Assembly: GCA_020698575.1 (NCBI GenBank)
Contig: CM036239.1
Location: 46,589,763 to 46,653,762 of the forward strand
DNA: 64,000 bases
Origin: Bostrychus sinensis
Taxonomy: Eukaryota; Chordata; Actinopteri; Gobiiformes; Eleotridae
Direction: 5' to 3'
A program made the position numbers and the translations under genes. The notes beneath the pieces were generated by a model that was not told where the DNA came from, did not search any database, and was given only the letters and a program-made list of their open reading frames with translations. Within the stretch, counting starts at the first letter, position 1. Each line of letters begins with the position of its first letter. This document shows, in pieces, positions 1-10,039 of the stretch.

Positions 1-200
1 TTATTTATACAAGGAAGACGCCAATTAATGGTGAATTTCCCAGAAAAAGATGAATGAATAGGTTTGTTACACATAGCCATCTGGAGGGCTTCTGTGCAAA
101 GCATTGGCTAAGTGGCAACCTGCACTCTGACAGCTGGCTGAGTTTTCCTTTACATATAAATAAGGGGCATGTTTGGCAAATTAGTGTTAAGCATGATTGC

Positions 201-246
<46 letters not shown>
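201..246. repeat. (ATT)n microsatellite
   Basis: An almost perfect run of TTA triplets, ending in a degenerate ATCATT. It produces poly-isoleucine in shadow reading frames, which have no coding meaning. Likely to vary in length between individuals. Confidence 0.95.
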
Positions 247-247
<1 letters not shown>

Positions 248-248
248 C

Positions 249-1438
249 ATTATTTTTAGGAGAACCACACTAAATTGAAAAAAATATGTGATGGGAGCGA
301 GTCTTGTACATGAGTCTCCTGCGTAACCAAACATGCAACATTGCGACAATGTATGGTTATCCTTGTGTAGTATATGGGAATATTTTATCAGTTAAATTGA
401 ATGAATCTAGTTCAGTTTGGGTTGACATGTTTTATTTGGTTTGGCTGCATTGATCTTTTTTCATCCACCAGATGTCACTATTAAACGATACACAGTGTCA
501 ACACAGTTAGTGGAATGTGCCACACACTCCATGAGGTATCGGACCATCATTATAGACTAGGTTTTAGCATTGCTGCTCCCAGGGGCGCCTGCAGAATTTT
601 TCTTGAAGGTAGCACAGAGCCAGCACGGCTCCTGACCCATACACAGACACTGGCCCATCACGTGTGTGCACATGTGTATATCCATAACAAATAACATTGA
701 TGGTTAAAAAAAGATAAACTTTACCTATTTTATGTTAATCCAGTTCCTGGTGGTGTTTAAGCACCTCCACACTCTCGATGTTATTGAAGGGCGAGTCCAG
801 TGAGTCATTGTGTTGGATAATAATAATAATTAACCAGTTTACAGTAAATTAGAACAGTTTTTTATTCAGCGACGTATTCAATAGGCTGTAGTTAGGCTCA
901 TAAACATCACAACCTGATGCAATGACACTGTTCCACTCCAGTGCAATGTTTCTGTGTACATTTGTTCAGTTGCTCAGCTGATCGAGAAATGAGCTGTTAG
1001 CTTAATTAGGGTGCTTTTGTGGACTCGCTCGTGTCATGGGCCTACTGAATGCAGCTACCAATCTGAACCCCGCAAACTCACCCTAAACAAAGTGGACAGA
1101 CCAGCAGCCTGTGATCTGTATAAACAAAGTCTGGACGCACGAGAGCAGTGAGGTTTCAGTAAATACACACGCTTCTCTCCGTCTCGCCTCTTTTTAGTGA
1201 CTGATATGGAACACGCAGTCTTCTCTGCTTAAGGACAAACCGTTGTGGCTCTATGTCCCATGCGCTCTGGGGATGCAGCGGGGTCGAGGGATATCTCAAG
1301 GTACGCACAGTGTGTACTGCCGCACACCTGCAAGCACCACTGGCTGCTACTGTTGTTGTTTGCCCTTGTGTTTTACATGTTAGAAAAGCAAATACATGAA
1401 TACTACCTTTAAACACTATTTTTTAAAGTCGTGTTGTT
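249..1438. other. Non-coding stretch, nothing firmly identified
   Basis: No gene or clear repeat seen. One CTCF-like 14-mer (CCACCAGATGTCAC, 465-478) departs from the consensus at one base. The segment near 580 (caggggcgcctgcag) resembles a hAT terminal end, but no partner or target duplication was found. Confidence 0.5.
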
Positions 1439-1739
1439 TTAAAGTGGAGCTCAGTAACTTTTCGTGTTTCTTCACCCGTACAAAGTTTTTTTCTGCTTTT
1501 GGGCTCTCTGTCATGTCGAAAATCAAGAAATAAACCATTGCTAACTTGTTGTTTGACTAAACGCAATGCGCCGCTTCCTTGCGAGACTCAAGACCCCCAT
1601 GACATCGGGTCGGTGGCGCTCAGACTCGCAAGTGTCACACTGAGGGGAGATGCAGGATGCTTCATTCGCCTCATTCAACCATCACACAGACTCCAAAACC
1701 ATTTATTTAAAGTTCAAAAGTTACTGAAATCTTCTTTAA
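1439..1739. mobile_element. TTAA-bounded MITE, family C copy 1
   Basis: Terminal inverted repeats are ggagctcagtaactttt on the left and caaaagttactga on the right, with TTAA at 1439-1442 and 1736-1739. The interior matches the copy at 27090-27527, including the shared aatcaagaaataaa and ccatcacacaga segments. It codes for nothing recognisable. TTAA duplication suggests piggyBac-type mobilisation; that is inference. Confidence 0.7.
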
Positions 1740-2525
1740 GGCTAAACTTTCTTGAAATTTGAAAGTAAAAAATTAGCTTGGGCATTTAGTCCGTGTGATT
1801 GAAGTGGGCTAAAAGTCTATCCTAAAGCTCAAAATGTTGAAATATAACAATATGAATGATTGTACTGAGCAACACTCTTCTGTACTCCTCTGCAGATGTT
1901 TGAGTTCAGCATCTGTAATAGATCAATGATATCACGGAATCACAAAACTAAACCCATTGTCTGCAAAATAATATGCCACAACCCTTCTGAATGGTGCATC
2001 ACTCAATTTTACAGTACCAGCACTTTATTCAAGTAGAAATGACAGATAATGTTATTTTCAGCTCCCACAAAGACTAAAGTCATTCTACCAAGTTATTGTA
2101 ATGTGGGAACCCTAATCTGATAGTGAAATTTATCTCGAGGAGACATTATTGACCTTCCATTGTACATTCACAGACAATTTCTTTTTGCACAGATATGCCT
2201 TCTCCTCACTGCCTCCAACGGGACACTTGTCTCTTCTGTCACTGTCCTCACGTCCTGATACTTTCACTTTCCAAATTCAACCTTCTATGTCCTTTACATT
2301 TATTCTCACTGCAGCCAATGAATAAATTTGGGAGTTAATTACATCTAAAACGGCCACACAGTGCACGGACCTGTTCAGACTGTTAACAGACTCAGGTTCA
2401 TTGAATGTCCATTGACTGCTCTGGTGACTTTTCTGTCACTAATGGCAGTGCTCTGACTTTTATTAGTGTGTGCTAAAAGCCCTGCGATTGTCAGTGGGCT
2501 AGATTGAAATAAAAAATGGGCATTG
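1740..2525. other. Non-coding stretch
   Basis: AT-rich sequence without open frames, recognisable repeats or RNA-gene signals. Confidence 0.5.
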
Positions 2526-2582
2526 ACCTGGTTCTACCCCGCCTTAGGCCCATAGTTACTGAGATAGGCTCCAGCCACCAGC
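2526..2582 (+). mobile_element. SINE 3'-body fragment
   Basis: The segments taccccgccttaggcc and gagataggctccagcc match, on this strand, the 3' body of the complete SINE at 30857-31246 (which lies on the minus strand). Truncated at both ends. Confidence 0.65.
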
Positions 2583-2948
2583 GTTATTTTTGCTAACATA
2601 CCAAGCTGGTAATGCATGACATCAGTAAAATCTGATTGTTCTGCACGTTACTCGTAGTCATTGTGGCATTTTTTTATTTGCTTATTTATTTTCACAATCA
2701 GAAAACATAAAAGAAACAAACAACATATATGAAAGAAGGAAAAAAAAGTCACAGCATGTGGCAGAAACCTATAAATGCTTTTCCTAAAAGCCATTCCCCA
2801 AAGTCCAGAAATTAAGTAGAGCATCTGCCATAGACAGCTTTTTTTAAAAGAAACAAATATTTTTAAAATTGAATTCAAAATAAAATTATAAATGTCAGAA
2901 AAATAAAATACAATTGGAAAAAAAATTGACAGTGCCAAGGACTACAGG

Positions 2949-3058
2949 ATTACTCAAACAGGCCTGAGTGAAAACTAAACCAACTCCAGGTTTGTTTTTG
3001 ATGAGGGAACATTATAACATGGTGGAAAACTCTTTTTTGCAGAATATAGTTCCTTTAA
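2949..3058 (-). mobile_element. TTAA MITE family A, truncated
   Basis: It ends with tgcagaatatagttcc followed by TTAA (3055-3058). Inside is the family A segment that reads ctccagg...atgagggaacattataacatgg on this strand, the complement of the start of the full copy at 5634-6164. The rest of the element is missing. Confidence 0.7.
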
Positions 3059-3400
3059 ATATCTGTCAAAATTACAATGGAAAAAAAAAGAGAAAACCAT
3101 GTTTATTTTATTACCGTAGACATGCATGGACACACTCAGAGAACTCTCACTTATATATGAAAGTTTAATCTTGAAAAGGATGACAAACCATCGCTGGAGT
3201 CCCAAAGCTGTTTGTGATTCCAATGGGGCTAACACGAACAAATGTTTTTAATGATAATAATGGGAGTTAATAATTGAAAGTGTTTTGTAAACCCGTCATG
3301 TGACAGCATTTAACAATAGAGCGCATTTTTCTGACCATATGTTGAAGAAAAAGAAATTGGCTGAGTTTAAAAGGCAGATTGTTAAAAGCAGATGCACCAC

Positions 3401-3481
3401 AGAAATGTCACGCAACGTGGGGCTTTTTGTTCAAGACAAATTAAAACAAACTGCAAAAGGACACAAACAAGACGAGGAACC
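3401..3481 (+). repeat. Direct duplicate, copy 1 (partner 4080-4153)
   Basis: It shares agaaat-acg, then a gtggctttttgtt-like block, aattaaaacaaactgca, agg-cacaaacaaga and gaagaa with 4080-4153. Small indels suggest age. This is either a local segmental duplication or two members of an unrecognised dispersed repeat. Confidence 0.7.
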
Positions 3482-4079
3482 GCGGCTCATCTGGAGAACA
3501 GAGCGGTGGCTAATGGGAGAAGTTAAGGACAATTTATTTAAAAGGATGAAAAAAAAAGAAACGGCAGAGAAAAGGCCCAGCTGTCAGCGCCAGAGGTGTT
3601 CTCCACATGTGAGCCACTCCAAAACAACACAGAGACAGAGAAAGTGCAGTTAGATGGGAGAGGAGACCACTAATGGTGATGACCACAGTGCTCTAAACTA
3701 TGCTTTTGGTGACAGCACTTTTTCTCTGCCACCTGTTGATAACACAGCAGCCTGACTCACACTGATGTTGGACAAACTTAACACAACAAACCTCTACTTT
3801 CTACCTTGTGACCGAAAAACCAGCCAAAAAAAACCCCACATGAAACATTTGTTCCTTTAATCACCTCTTTTGGCTGGAGTTAGTGTCCTTGGCCCTATCT
3901 CGTAATGGTTCAGAATAATTTCTAAGAAGATGATAATAGAAAAGCAACAAATTATTACGTTTTACAAAAATTAAATTTTGCACTTGGGTTTTGAATGCAT
4001 TTTTTTCTATCAAGGTTACACTGCATTTGCCCATTGACCCAAAAATACTCAAAACAGCTTGGCTCAATTCACTAATTTG

Positions 4080-4153
4080 AAGAAATATTACGTGTGGCTT
4101 TTGTTGAGAAAAATTAAAACAAACTGCAGAAGGTCACAAACAAGATGAAGAAT
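4080..4153 (+). repeat. Direct duplicate, copy 2 (partner 3401-3481)
   Basis: Second copy of the segment at 3401-3481, about 680 bp downstream and in the same orientation. It has a few deletions relative to copy 1. Confidence 0.7.
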
Positions 4154-4299
4154 AATATAATCAGCACAAAGTACAAAGATTTACTCTTAAGTTATAGCTT
4201 CCCAGTATTTTGTTTTGTAAAGTAAGAATAAATAGTGTTATAAATGGATATCGCCCATGGTATACACGCTATGAAATTTAATAACTAAATAAATACCTG

Positions 4300-4384
4300 C
4301 AGCAGCTCATTAGGCTGAACCCTTCACCCACTAACTGGAATTGCATTGCATACTGCCACTGTGTCCTTGGGCAAGACACTTCAC
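4300..4384 (+). mobile_element. tRNA-SINE body fragment
   Basis: It contains gtgtccttgggcaagacact followed by tcacc, a phrase typical of the body of several fish tRNA-derived SINEs. A shorter form recurs at about 29808 directly after a tRNA-like head. No head is visible here. Confidence 0.5.
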
Positions 4385-4385
4385 C

Positions 4386-4497
4386 AGTGGTGGACAAAGC
4401 ACTCAAAATCTGTACTGAAATTCAAGTTAAACTACAAGTACACTAAGTATTGAGTGTAAAATGTACGTAAGTAGAAAGTACATTTGAATGTTTTTGC
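4386..4497 (+). mobile_element. Left end of hAT-like MITE, family E (degenerate)
   Basis: It starts with cagtggtgga, the terminal repeat of the complete family E element at 54990-55542. It continues with the same kind of diverged aagta/tacaagta-rich sequence. The right end is missing. Confidence 0.5.
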
Positions 4498-4499
4498 AA

Positions 4500-5463
4500 A
4501 ATCTTCCTTTTCTTCTTCTTTGTATATTACTTAGGCTTTAGTTTTTATGCTCATCATAGCTGCTAATTGCTCCTTAAATCAAAAGCTAAACATTTATACA
4601 CTTGATAATGTTTTATAACCAGGCTCTGATAAACACAGTTGATTGGTCAGTCGCCAAAATGGTCTTGATTATTCATACTTTATCCTTTATCCTTTACCAT
4701 ACATCAACAAATATATGAGGTTTGGAGAAGTTAAAATGTGCACTTTGCTCTGAGGTCTCTAAAGTGATTTGGGAATAGGTCAGAGAGTCCTGCTCCACAC
4801 TTAGCCCTGTTCTTAGCCCTGTTTTTGGACTGACAGACGAGGAAATGCCTGTGTGAATGAACTGTCAGTCTCCTGGTTCAGCCTCGGCCCATCACAGCTC
4901 GCTCCACGCTGCTGCTAAAATCCTACTTGGCACTTGTTCAGTCCGATTAGCATCTCCAGCCTCGGTGCCTCTCCCCAGTTATCGGCAAGAGCTTTTCTCA
5001 CCTGCGGGCTAACATTAAACTGCACTGTCCATGCTCTCTGGGTCATCCCTGACTGTTTCACAGATCTGCAAATGTTATGCAAATACGCACAGCTCGTGAG
5101 GAATACGTGTGAGGAGCTGGTCGTTCATTATACGGACACCTGCCTGGCTGCCTTCACTTTAATTAGAAATGATATCAGATGCCAAAGCGCAGCCGTGATA
5201 AGGCCAGGCTGCACCAAATGCCTTGTAACACTGATGAGGCAGAGTCTAAGCTCATTATTTGCAGGGATATAGGAGACTGTCAGTGACTCACAAGCACATT
5301 TAGCTTCTATTTTGATGTTGAAACAGAACATGGCAGTTACATTGAATGCCTATAAATAATTAAAAACATATAAAATGACTTGCCCAGACTTTGAAAAGAC
5401 CTATTTTGGTAGTTCCTATTATATTTTTACATTGCTTGAATCAGAAATATTTTTTCCTGTTAG
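4500..5463. other. Non-repetitive stretch with candidate regulatory island
   Basis: No gene supported. From about 4930 to 5275 the sequence rises in GC and loses repeat character. It contains an exact octamer ATGCAAAT (5077-5084), a TTTAATTAG homeodomain-type site and GATAAGG. Confidence 0.4.
5077..5084 (+). promoter_or_regulatory. Octamer (POU) motif
   Basis: Exact ATGCAAAT inside a non-repetitive island that also has an AT-rich homeodomain-type core near 5158 and a GATA core near 5198. A single 8-mer is weak evidence; the clustering is the reason to note it. Confidence 0.25.
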
Positions 5464-5497
5464 GGATTAAGGGTGGCAGGAGTCTATCCCAGCATTT
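5464..5497 (-). mobile_element. Short SINE body relic
   Basis: The phrase taagggtggcaggagtctat, then cccag, resembles the minus-oriented SINE segment ggtcgcgggtgactggagcc and tatcccag at 30890-30920. Very short and diverged. Confidence 0.3.
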
Positions 5498-5582
5498 GTC
5501 TTATTTGCATGAAGATATTAGTAGGACTGGGAATGCGACTCAACTACCACTGCATCCAAATCATAAAAACCATAAACCATCA

Positions 5583-5606
5583 AAATAAAAAATAAAAAAT
5601 AAAAAA
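5583..5606. repeat. (AAAAAT)n low-complexity tract
   Basis: Four imperfect units of aaaaat/aaataa, directly upstream of the family A MITE at 5634. Confidence 0.8.
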
Positions 5607-5633
5607 GTGACTTTTAGCTGATTACTTGCCTAC

Positions 5634-6164
5634 TTAAGGGGCTATATTCTGCAAAATTGACTTTTCTGTGTTTTCTTCCATGTTATAATGTTCTGTCATC
5701 AAAAACATACGTGGAGTTGTGTCTTGTATCTTGTCTGGTATTCTCTGGCGCTGAGTTTCGGAGGCCTGAGAGTGCTCAGTTCTCAAACCAATGAAGCCCC
5801 ACCCACTCCAGGCAAGCCCTCTACATCCAGTCTGCTCTCATTCATTTATCCAACACAAAAACAGAGTACAGCTCTGTTTCCACTGATTCTTCACAAACAT
5901 TTTTACTTTATTAGTAATATGGCAGTATCAAAAAGTTTAAGGAAGTATTTTTTTTCTTTGATTGTGTTCAAAAGACTGCAACACTCTGCCCTCTGCTGGT
6001 CTCTTCACCTGTTTCTTTGTGGCACCAGTGGAGTACTTATTAATAACTTTCCTTTTTAGTCGCATAATGTTTTTAAAGGTTGTAAAACATAGGAACAAGG
6101 TTGTTCTAGAGATGACCAAGATTGGTTTGAAAATATAAATAAAAGCAGAATATAGTCCCTTTAA
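5634..6164 (+). mobile_element. TTAA-bounded MITE, family A, complete copy
   Basis: TTAA at 5634-5637 and 6161-6164 bracket inverted ends (ggggctatattctgcaaaa versus gcagaatatagtccc). Other copies lie at 2949, 9408, 42887, 48009 and 50426. The interior has no recognisable coding potential; the short open frames here are accidental. At 5986-5999 the minus strand reads CCAGCAGAGGGCAG, a perfect match to the CTCF core. TTAA ends fit piggyBac-type transposition, but no transposase copy is present, so the class is inferred. Confidence 0.8.
5986..5999 (-). promoter_or_regulatory. CTCF-like core motif in MITE family A
   Basis: CCAGCAGAGGGCAG on the minus strand fits the vertebrate CTCF core CCASYAGRKGGCAS at all 14 positions. 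Occupancy is unknown. Confidence 0.5.
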
Positions 6165-6628
6165 AGGTTGAATATAACTGTACCCCAAAAATGGCATATA
6201 CTTTCATTAAGAGACCAATTCACCTTACGGGAATAAGTGGAGGAACATCATATTAATGAAGCCCCTGCACTGGTTTTCTCAGAAGCATATTTTTTTCCTT
6301 CTTATATTTCAACATGCATTACTTGTAGCCATGTAGGCAAAGTGACCAAAACTCTAATGCTGATAAGCACTGCTTCCTTTCCACTTGAGCTACTGCATAT
6401 CAGCGCTTTAGGTTAAATATGTCCCTGTCATCTTGGAATTTAGCCGCTCACCTGTAGAAGTCTCCTATCGCTCGTCCTCCAAACACTATTCCATGAATCT
6501 AAAGGGTAAGTGCACCGTTTGGCTGCTTTCCATGTTTCTTTATACAGGCTGTGAGTAGAAGAACATCCACATAATCGAAATACTGGTTTGGGTACGTGGC
6601 TTTTACATTCTGCTCTCGGTCGCACATA
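6165..6628. other. Non-coding stretch
   Basis: No gene or repeat recognised between the family A MITE and the Tc1 relic. Confidence 0.5.
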
Positions 6629-6777
6629 CACCAATCAGGCATAACATTATGATCACTTGCCTAATACTTGAGGTCATACACGTGCGTTACCTGTCACCGG
6701 TTCACCATTGTCCCTTCCTTGAACCACTTTTGATAAATCCTGACCACAACACCCCACAAGAGCTGCAGTTTTGGAGC

Positions 6778-7398
6778 AAAAACAGAGTTGAACCAAAATG
6801 AACCAAAATTGCATTTTTCTACAGGCTGTCATCTGGGATCATATTTGACAAAATTTTACAATTGCTCAAAATTGCCTTAAAATGCCCCAAAACTGTCCAA
6901 AATACCCATGGAATACAAATCTGTGCATAATTTCTCCATTCGAACCCTTTTCGGAGTGAAAGCAGACATGACCAAAAACTACATTTTCCAAAAGGTCCAC
7001 AGCTGTCATCTGCGACCAAATTTGATCAAATTTTCAAAATGCTCCAAAGTGCCTTAACATGCCTCTAAATTACGCTAGGAAGTACATATCCGTGCATAAT
7101 TTGTCCATTTGGAGTATAAACACACTTGAACCAAAATGTCATTTTTTTGACACGTCTGTGGCTGTTGTCTGGGACCAAACTTGACCAAATATTCAAAATG
7201 CTCAAAACTGTGTTAAAATGCCTCAAAACTGTTCAAAATACAGCTGGAAGTACATATATGTGCATGATTTGTAAATTCGATTTTTTTTTTTTTTTGGGGG
7301 TATAAACAGACATGAGCCAAAACGGCATTTTTCAACAGGTCCACGGCTGTCATCTGGGACAAAATTGGCAAAATGCTCCAAACTGCCTTAAAATGCTT
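6778..7398. repeat. ~160-185-bp tandem repeat inside the Tc1 relic
   Basis: Diverged units begin at about 6781, 6961, 7119 and 7305 (last one partial). Each follows the order aacagacatgaaccaaaa, then a cattttt...aggtc/gctgtcatctgggacc block, caaaatgctc, cttaaaatgcc, gtacatat-tgtgcataatttg. The array occupies exactly the gap between two adjacent pieces of the Tc1 transposase N-terminus. It therefore expanded in, or was inserted into, the element. Origin unknown. Confidence 0.75.
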
Positions 7399-7482
7399 CG
7401 TTCTGAGCCAGACGTCAATAGCCATCACAATTTGTCCCATGTCAAACTCACTCAAATCCTTACTCTTGCCCATTTTCCCCAT
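7213..7482 (-). pseudogene. Tc1 transposase N-terminal remnant
   Basis: Only about the first 25 codons after the start at 7482 are transposase-like (GKSKDLSEFDMGQIVMA). The remaining ~60 codons read through the tandem repeat and are not transposase. The DDE catalytic domain is absent, so the product could not transpose DNA. Confidence 0.7.
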
Positions 7483-7613
7483 TTTTCAACTTTGAGGACA
7501 CGCTGTTCACATGCAGCCTTTTATATCCCACCCACTAACAGGAGACATAATGAAGAGATAATCTGTGCTCTTCATGTCTCTGTCAGTGCTCATAACGTTA
7601 TTCCTGTTCCATA

Positions 7614-8299
7614 AGTTCAACACATCACACTGATTTTGTGAAGAGCAGTATTAGGATCCTGCCTGTCCCCAAAGGAAAAAGAGCTCCAGTAGCTTCCCCT
7701 GTGTTACCCTCAAACACGTATCTCAGCTCTGTTACATGTAGGACAACTTGGGAAGTAGCCCCGAGGGCCACAGCCAGCTTTGATAGACTACTATTGTTTA
7801 ATAATGCATGATAATATTCACTGGTAGCGTTTGAGGAAAGCGCAGCGCTGTGATACGGAGTGGATATGACCTTGCAGAACACAAGTGGCCGTGTATTCTC
7901 TCCAGGACTCTATAAAACGTTCATGGAAGCCTCATAAAAAGGTGGAGAACAGTGATAAATTGTGGCCCTTTAATTTCAAAGCACGTGTTGTGACAATCTT
8001 TGGCCGTCAGATCAATGGAGCATAGAAGTTCGTAAGGTCAGCGTTAAACTTTGTCTCATTTAAGCTGCAATATAAACCTATAAAATACATTGCGAAACAT
8101 AGCATTCAATTACCTGATTTCTACTTCTCTACTTTTTTCTAAACTCTCTCTTCATGTGTTCCCAGTGCATTTGTGGTTCCATCTGGTGTTGCTTAATACA
8201 CTCAACAACTCAACTGCAATTTTTTCATTTTATTCTAACAACCACCTCAGCCAAGGATTCATATTTTGTCCAGCATTGGTTTGATATGCTTTACTATAA
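7614..8299. other. Non-coding stretch
   Basis: No gene, RNA or repeat recognised. Short open frames lack domains. Confidence 0.5.
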
Positions 8300-8355
8300 A
8301 GGCGTTGTGGGTCAATTGATAGAGCATTTACCCCTGAACTAGAGGATCCCCAGGT
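8300..8355 (+). mobile_element. tRNA-derived SINE head, 5' part, split by a hAT MITE
   Basis: ggcgttgtgggtcaattgat followed by agagcattta resembles a tRNA-derived Pol III promoter head with a decayed box A. A related head lies at 63674-63728 (gggcattgtggctcaatgg). The expected box B position is occupied by the hAT MITE at 8356-8806, whose TSD ccccaggt lies in this SINE. The SINE probably resumes at 8815; its 3' limit is unclear. Confidence 0.55.
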
Positions 8356-8806
8356 TAAGGCTGCACAATATATCGCAAAATTATTGTAATCGCAATATCA
8401 GCAAACGCAATATCTGTATCGCAGGAATCTAAATATATCACAATAACGCTGTGGTCTTCCATCTGACAGAGATTTACACTGAAGAATCATTTTCTACCAG
8501 AGCCTTACAAGAAAATGTGTTGTGACTAAATACATTTTTTTTTAAAATCCAGTTTTAGTGGTAATTTAATTAATTTAGTCACAGCTTAGCCTTGTTTTAT
8601 TCCTGTTTAAGGCTGTGATAAGTTTTGATTTTGTCGCTGTTTTGACTTGTAAATACAGGAACTTACATTTTTTGTGAAATGTAGTGAATTTAACTTACTA
8701 TGTTCAAAAAGTAGGATTTATTTTTAAATATTGCAATAATATCGTCATCACAATTTTCCACATAGTTATCCAATATTGCATGTTTTCTCCATATCGTGCA
8801 GCCCTA
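8356..8806 (+). mobile_element. hAT-type MITE, family F copy 1
   Basis: Flanked by perfect 8-bp direct repeats ccccaggt (8348-8355 and 8807-8814). The ends are taaggctgcacaatatat and atatcgtgcagcccta, inverted repeats of each other. The internal sequence is the reverse complement of the element at 12748-13180 with high similarity throughout. No coding potential. The 8-bp TSD and tagggctgc-type ends point to the hAT superfamily. Confidence 0.88.
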
Positions 8807-8814
8807 CCCCAGGT

Positions 8815-9295
8815 CTAGGCGTTGGCACCACATCTTTACCAGTGTGAGATGGGGATATTTCCTATAGGTCTGCGATCATACTCACATTTACATTCCCATA
8901 ACCCGGAAACCGGCATGCTGCACCACGTGACCAGACTACAGCCAACCATTCCCCTTCGTGAGTTCCCTTTTGTTTAGTTTTTTCTTTTGTGCGACAATTT
9001 ATTTTTGGTTCATTTAAGTTTTGTTTATTGAAGAACTGAAAAGACTAAAACAGAACTGAACTGTGAACTTCATTATGTAAGAGCCAGTGCATTGTGGGAT
9101 TTTGAGTTTGAAAAATTGTTTGATGTTTGAGTTGGGGGTTATTTTGTATTTGAATTTTTTCATTAATATAATTTGGGTTAAAGGCATTTTGTTATTGACT
9201 GTTTCTTTATTTACTGGTCATTTAAGTTTGTTGTGTAAAAGGGTATATACCAAGCAATATATGTCCTTGTGTGACAGGACTTTAACCCCTACAAA
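8815..9295. other. Probable SINE remainder and non-coding stretch
   Basis: The first ~70 bp (ctaggcgttggcaccacatc onward) probably continue the interrupted SINE. Beyond that nothing is recognised. Confidence 0.4.
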
Positions 9296-9333
9296 AGACA
9301 ACAAAACAAAACAAAACAAAACAAAAAAAACAA
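9296..9333. repeat. (AAAAC)n microsatellite
   Basis: Repeated aaaac units followed by an A-run and caa triplets. Confidence 0.9.
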
Positions 9334-9407
9334 CAACAAAGTGCTTTTACTTTTCTTGTTAGAAATCTTGTCCATATGCAAACACAATTTTAAACTCCAT
9401 AAATAGT

Positions 9408-9462
9408 TTAAAGGGGCTATATTTTGCTTTTATTTGTATTTTTAATTAGTAAATTCATACAT
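9408..9462 (+). mobile_element. TTAA MITE family A, left end only
   Basis: TTAA (9408-9411) followed by aggggctatattttgctttt, the terminal sequence of family A. The rest of the element is not seen. Confidence 0.6.
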
Positions 9463-9560
9463 GCTTACTTACTAGCAGTCTCATTTCTGCTCAGTTCTGC
9501 ATTGCTTTTCTGCAAACAGTTTGTTTTGTTTGCCCCTGGAGTAAAGACCTTCATTAGTAG

Positions 9561-9733
9561 GTGACTCTGAATTGTCCATGGAAGTAACTGTGACTGTGAA
9601 TGGTTGTCTCCAAGTCTCAACCCTGCAGCTAATTGGCAATTGTCCAGGATGTACCCATCTTACACCCTAATACTGCAGGTATAGGCTCCAGGCGTCCATG
9701 GCCTCAATTATGAGCACTGAGAAATGAATGTGT
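9561..9733 (+). mobile_element. Old SINE 3'-body fragment
   Basis: The order gtgactctgaattgtcc, then ttgtccaggatgtaccc, then ggtataggctccagg and a final gaaatgaatg parallels the body and tail of the SINE at 30857-31246. It is strongly diverged, hence older. Confidence 0.65.
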
Positions 9734-10039
9734 ATTGTTGTTAAATCCAATGCAATTATTTTTCATTTCCAGATAATAAAAGTACACAACATAAGTGAAT
9801 GAAGCTAATTTTAGCCTTGTTTAACTCCTTGTGGCTCGGAGCTGTGTGCAGATGATCACACTGTGATTGCTGATTACCTTGCCTCTACAGGACTCCTGTG
9901 TGTACAAGGCTCACAAAACAACAACTTGTTTAACCCTAGTGTGAGTAGAGCAGCATGTTATTAGAAAAATAAGCCATATGCAATAACAGGGATATTTGGA
10001 TATGTTTTTGGACATAGCGAAAGGTCAGTGATGAAACAC

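Larger units (their letters stand above)
3059..4299. other. Non-coding stretch with a local duplication
   Basis: No gene supported. An ~80-bp segment at 3401-3481 recurs at 4080-4153 in the same orientation. Shared blocks include aattaaaacaaactgca and cacaaacaaga. The 117-codon open frame at 3300-3653 spans one copy and has no recognisable domain. Confidence 0.5.
6629..7611 (-). mobile_element. Tc1/mariner relic interrupted by a tandem repeat
   Basis: The left terminal repeat caccaatcaggcataacatt, followed by atgatcac, is preceded by TA (6627-6628). The right end mirrors it in decayed form (gctcataacgttattcctg), with TA at 7612-7613. On the minus strand the first transposase codons read MGKSKDLSEFDMGQIVMA (from about 7473), a hallmark start of fish Tc1-like transposases. 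Coding similarity resumes at 6780-6690 with a KTAALVG-like stretch of the helix-turn-helix domain. The frame then runs directly into the other terminal repeat, so the catalytic domain is deleted. Between the two coding pieces lies a ~620-bp tandem repeat. Confidence 0.8.

Noticed and set aside
5..349. Open frames with long poly-isoleucine
   Set aside because: Product of the (ATT)n microsatellite.
583..620. hAT terminal end (caggggcgcctgcag)
   Set aside because: No matching opposite end or 8-bp duplication was found.
3300..3653. 117-codon lysine/arginine-rich open frame
   Set aside because: No known fold or nuclear protein family is recognisable; AT-rich sequence with AAA/AGA codons gives such frames by chance, and it spans a duplicated non-coding segment.
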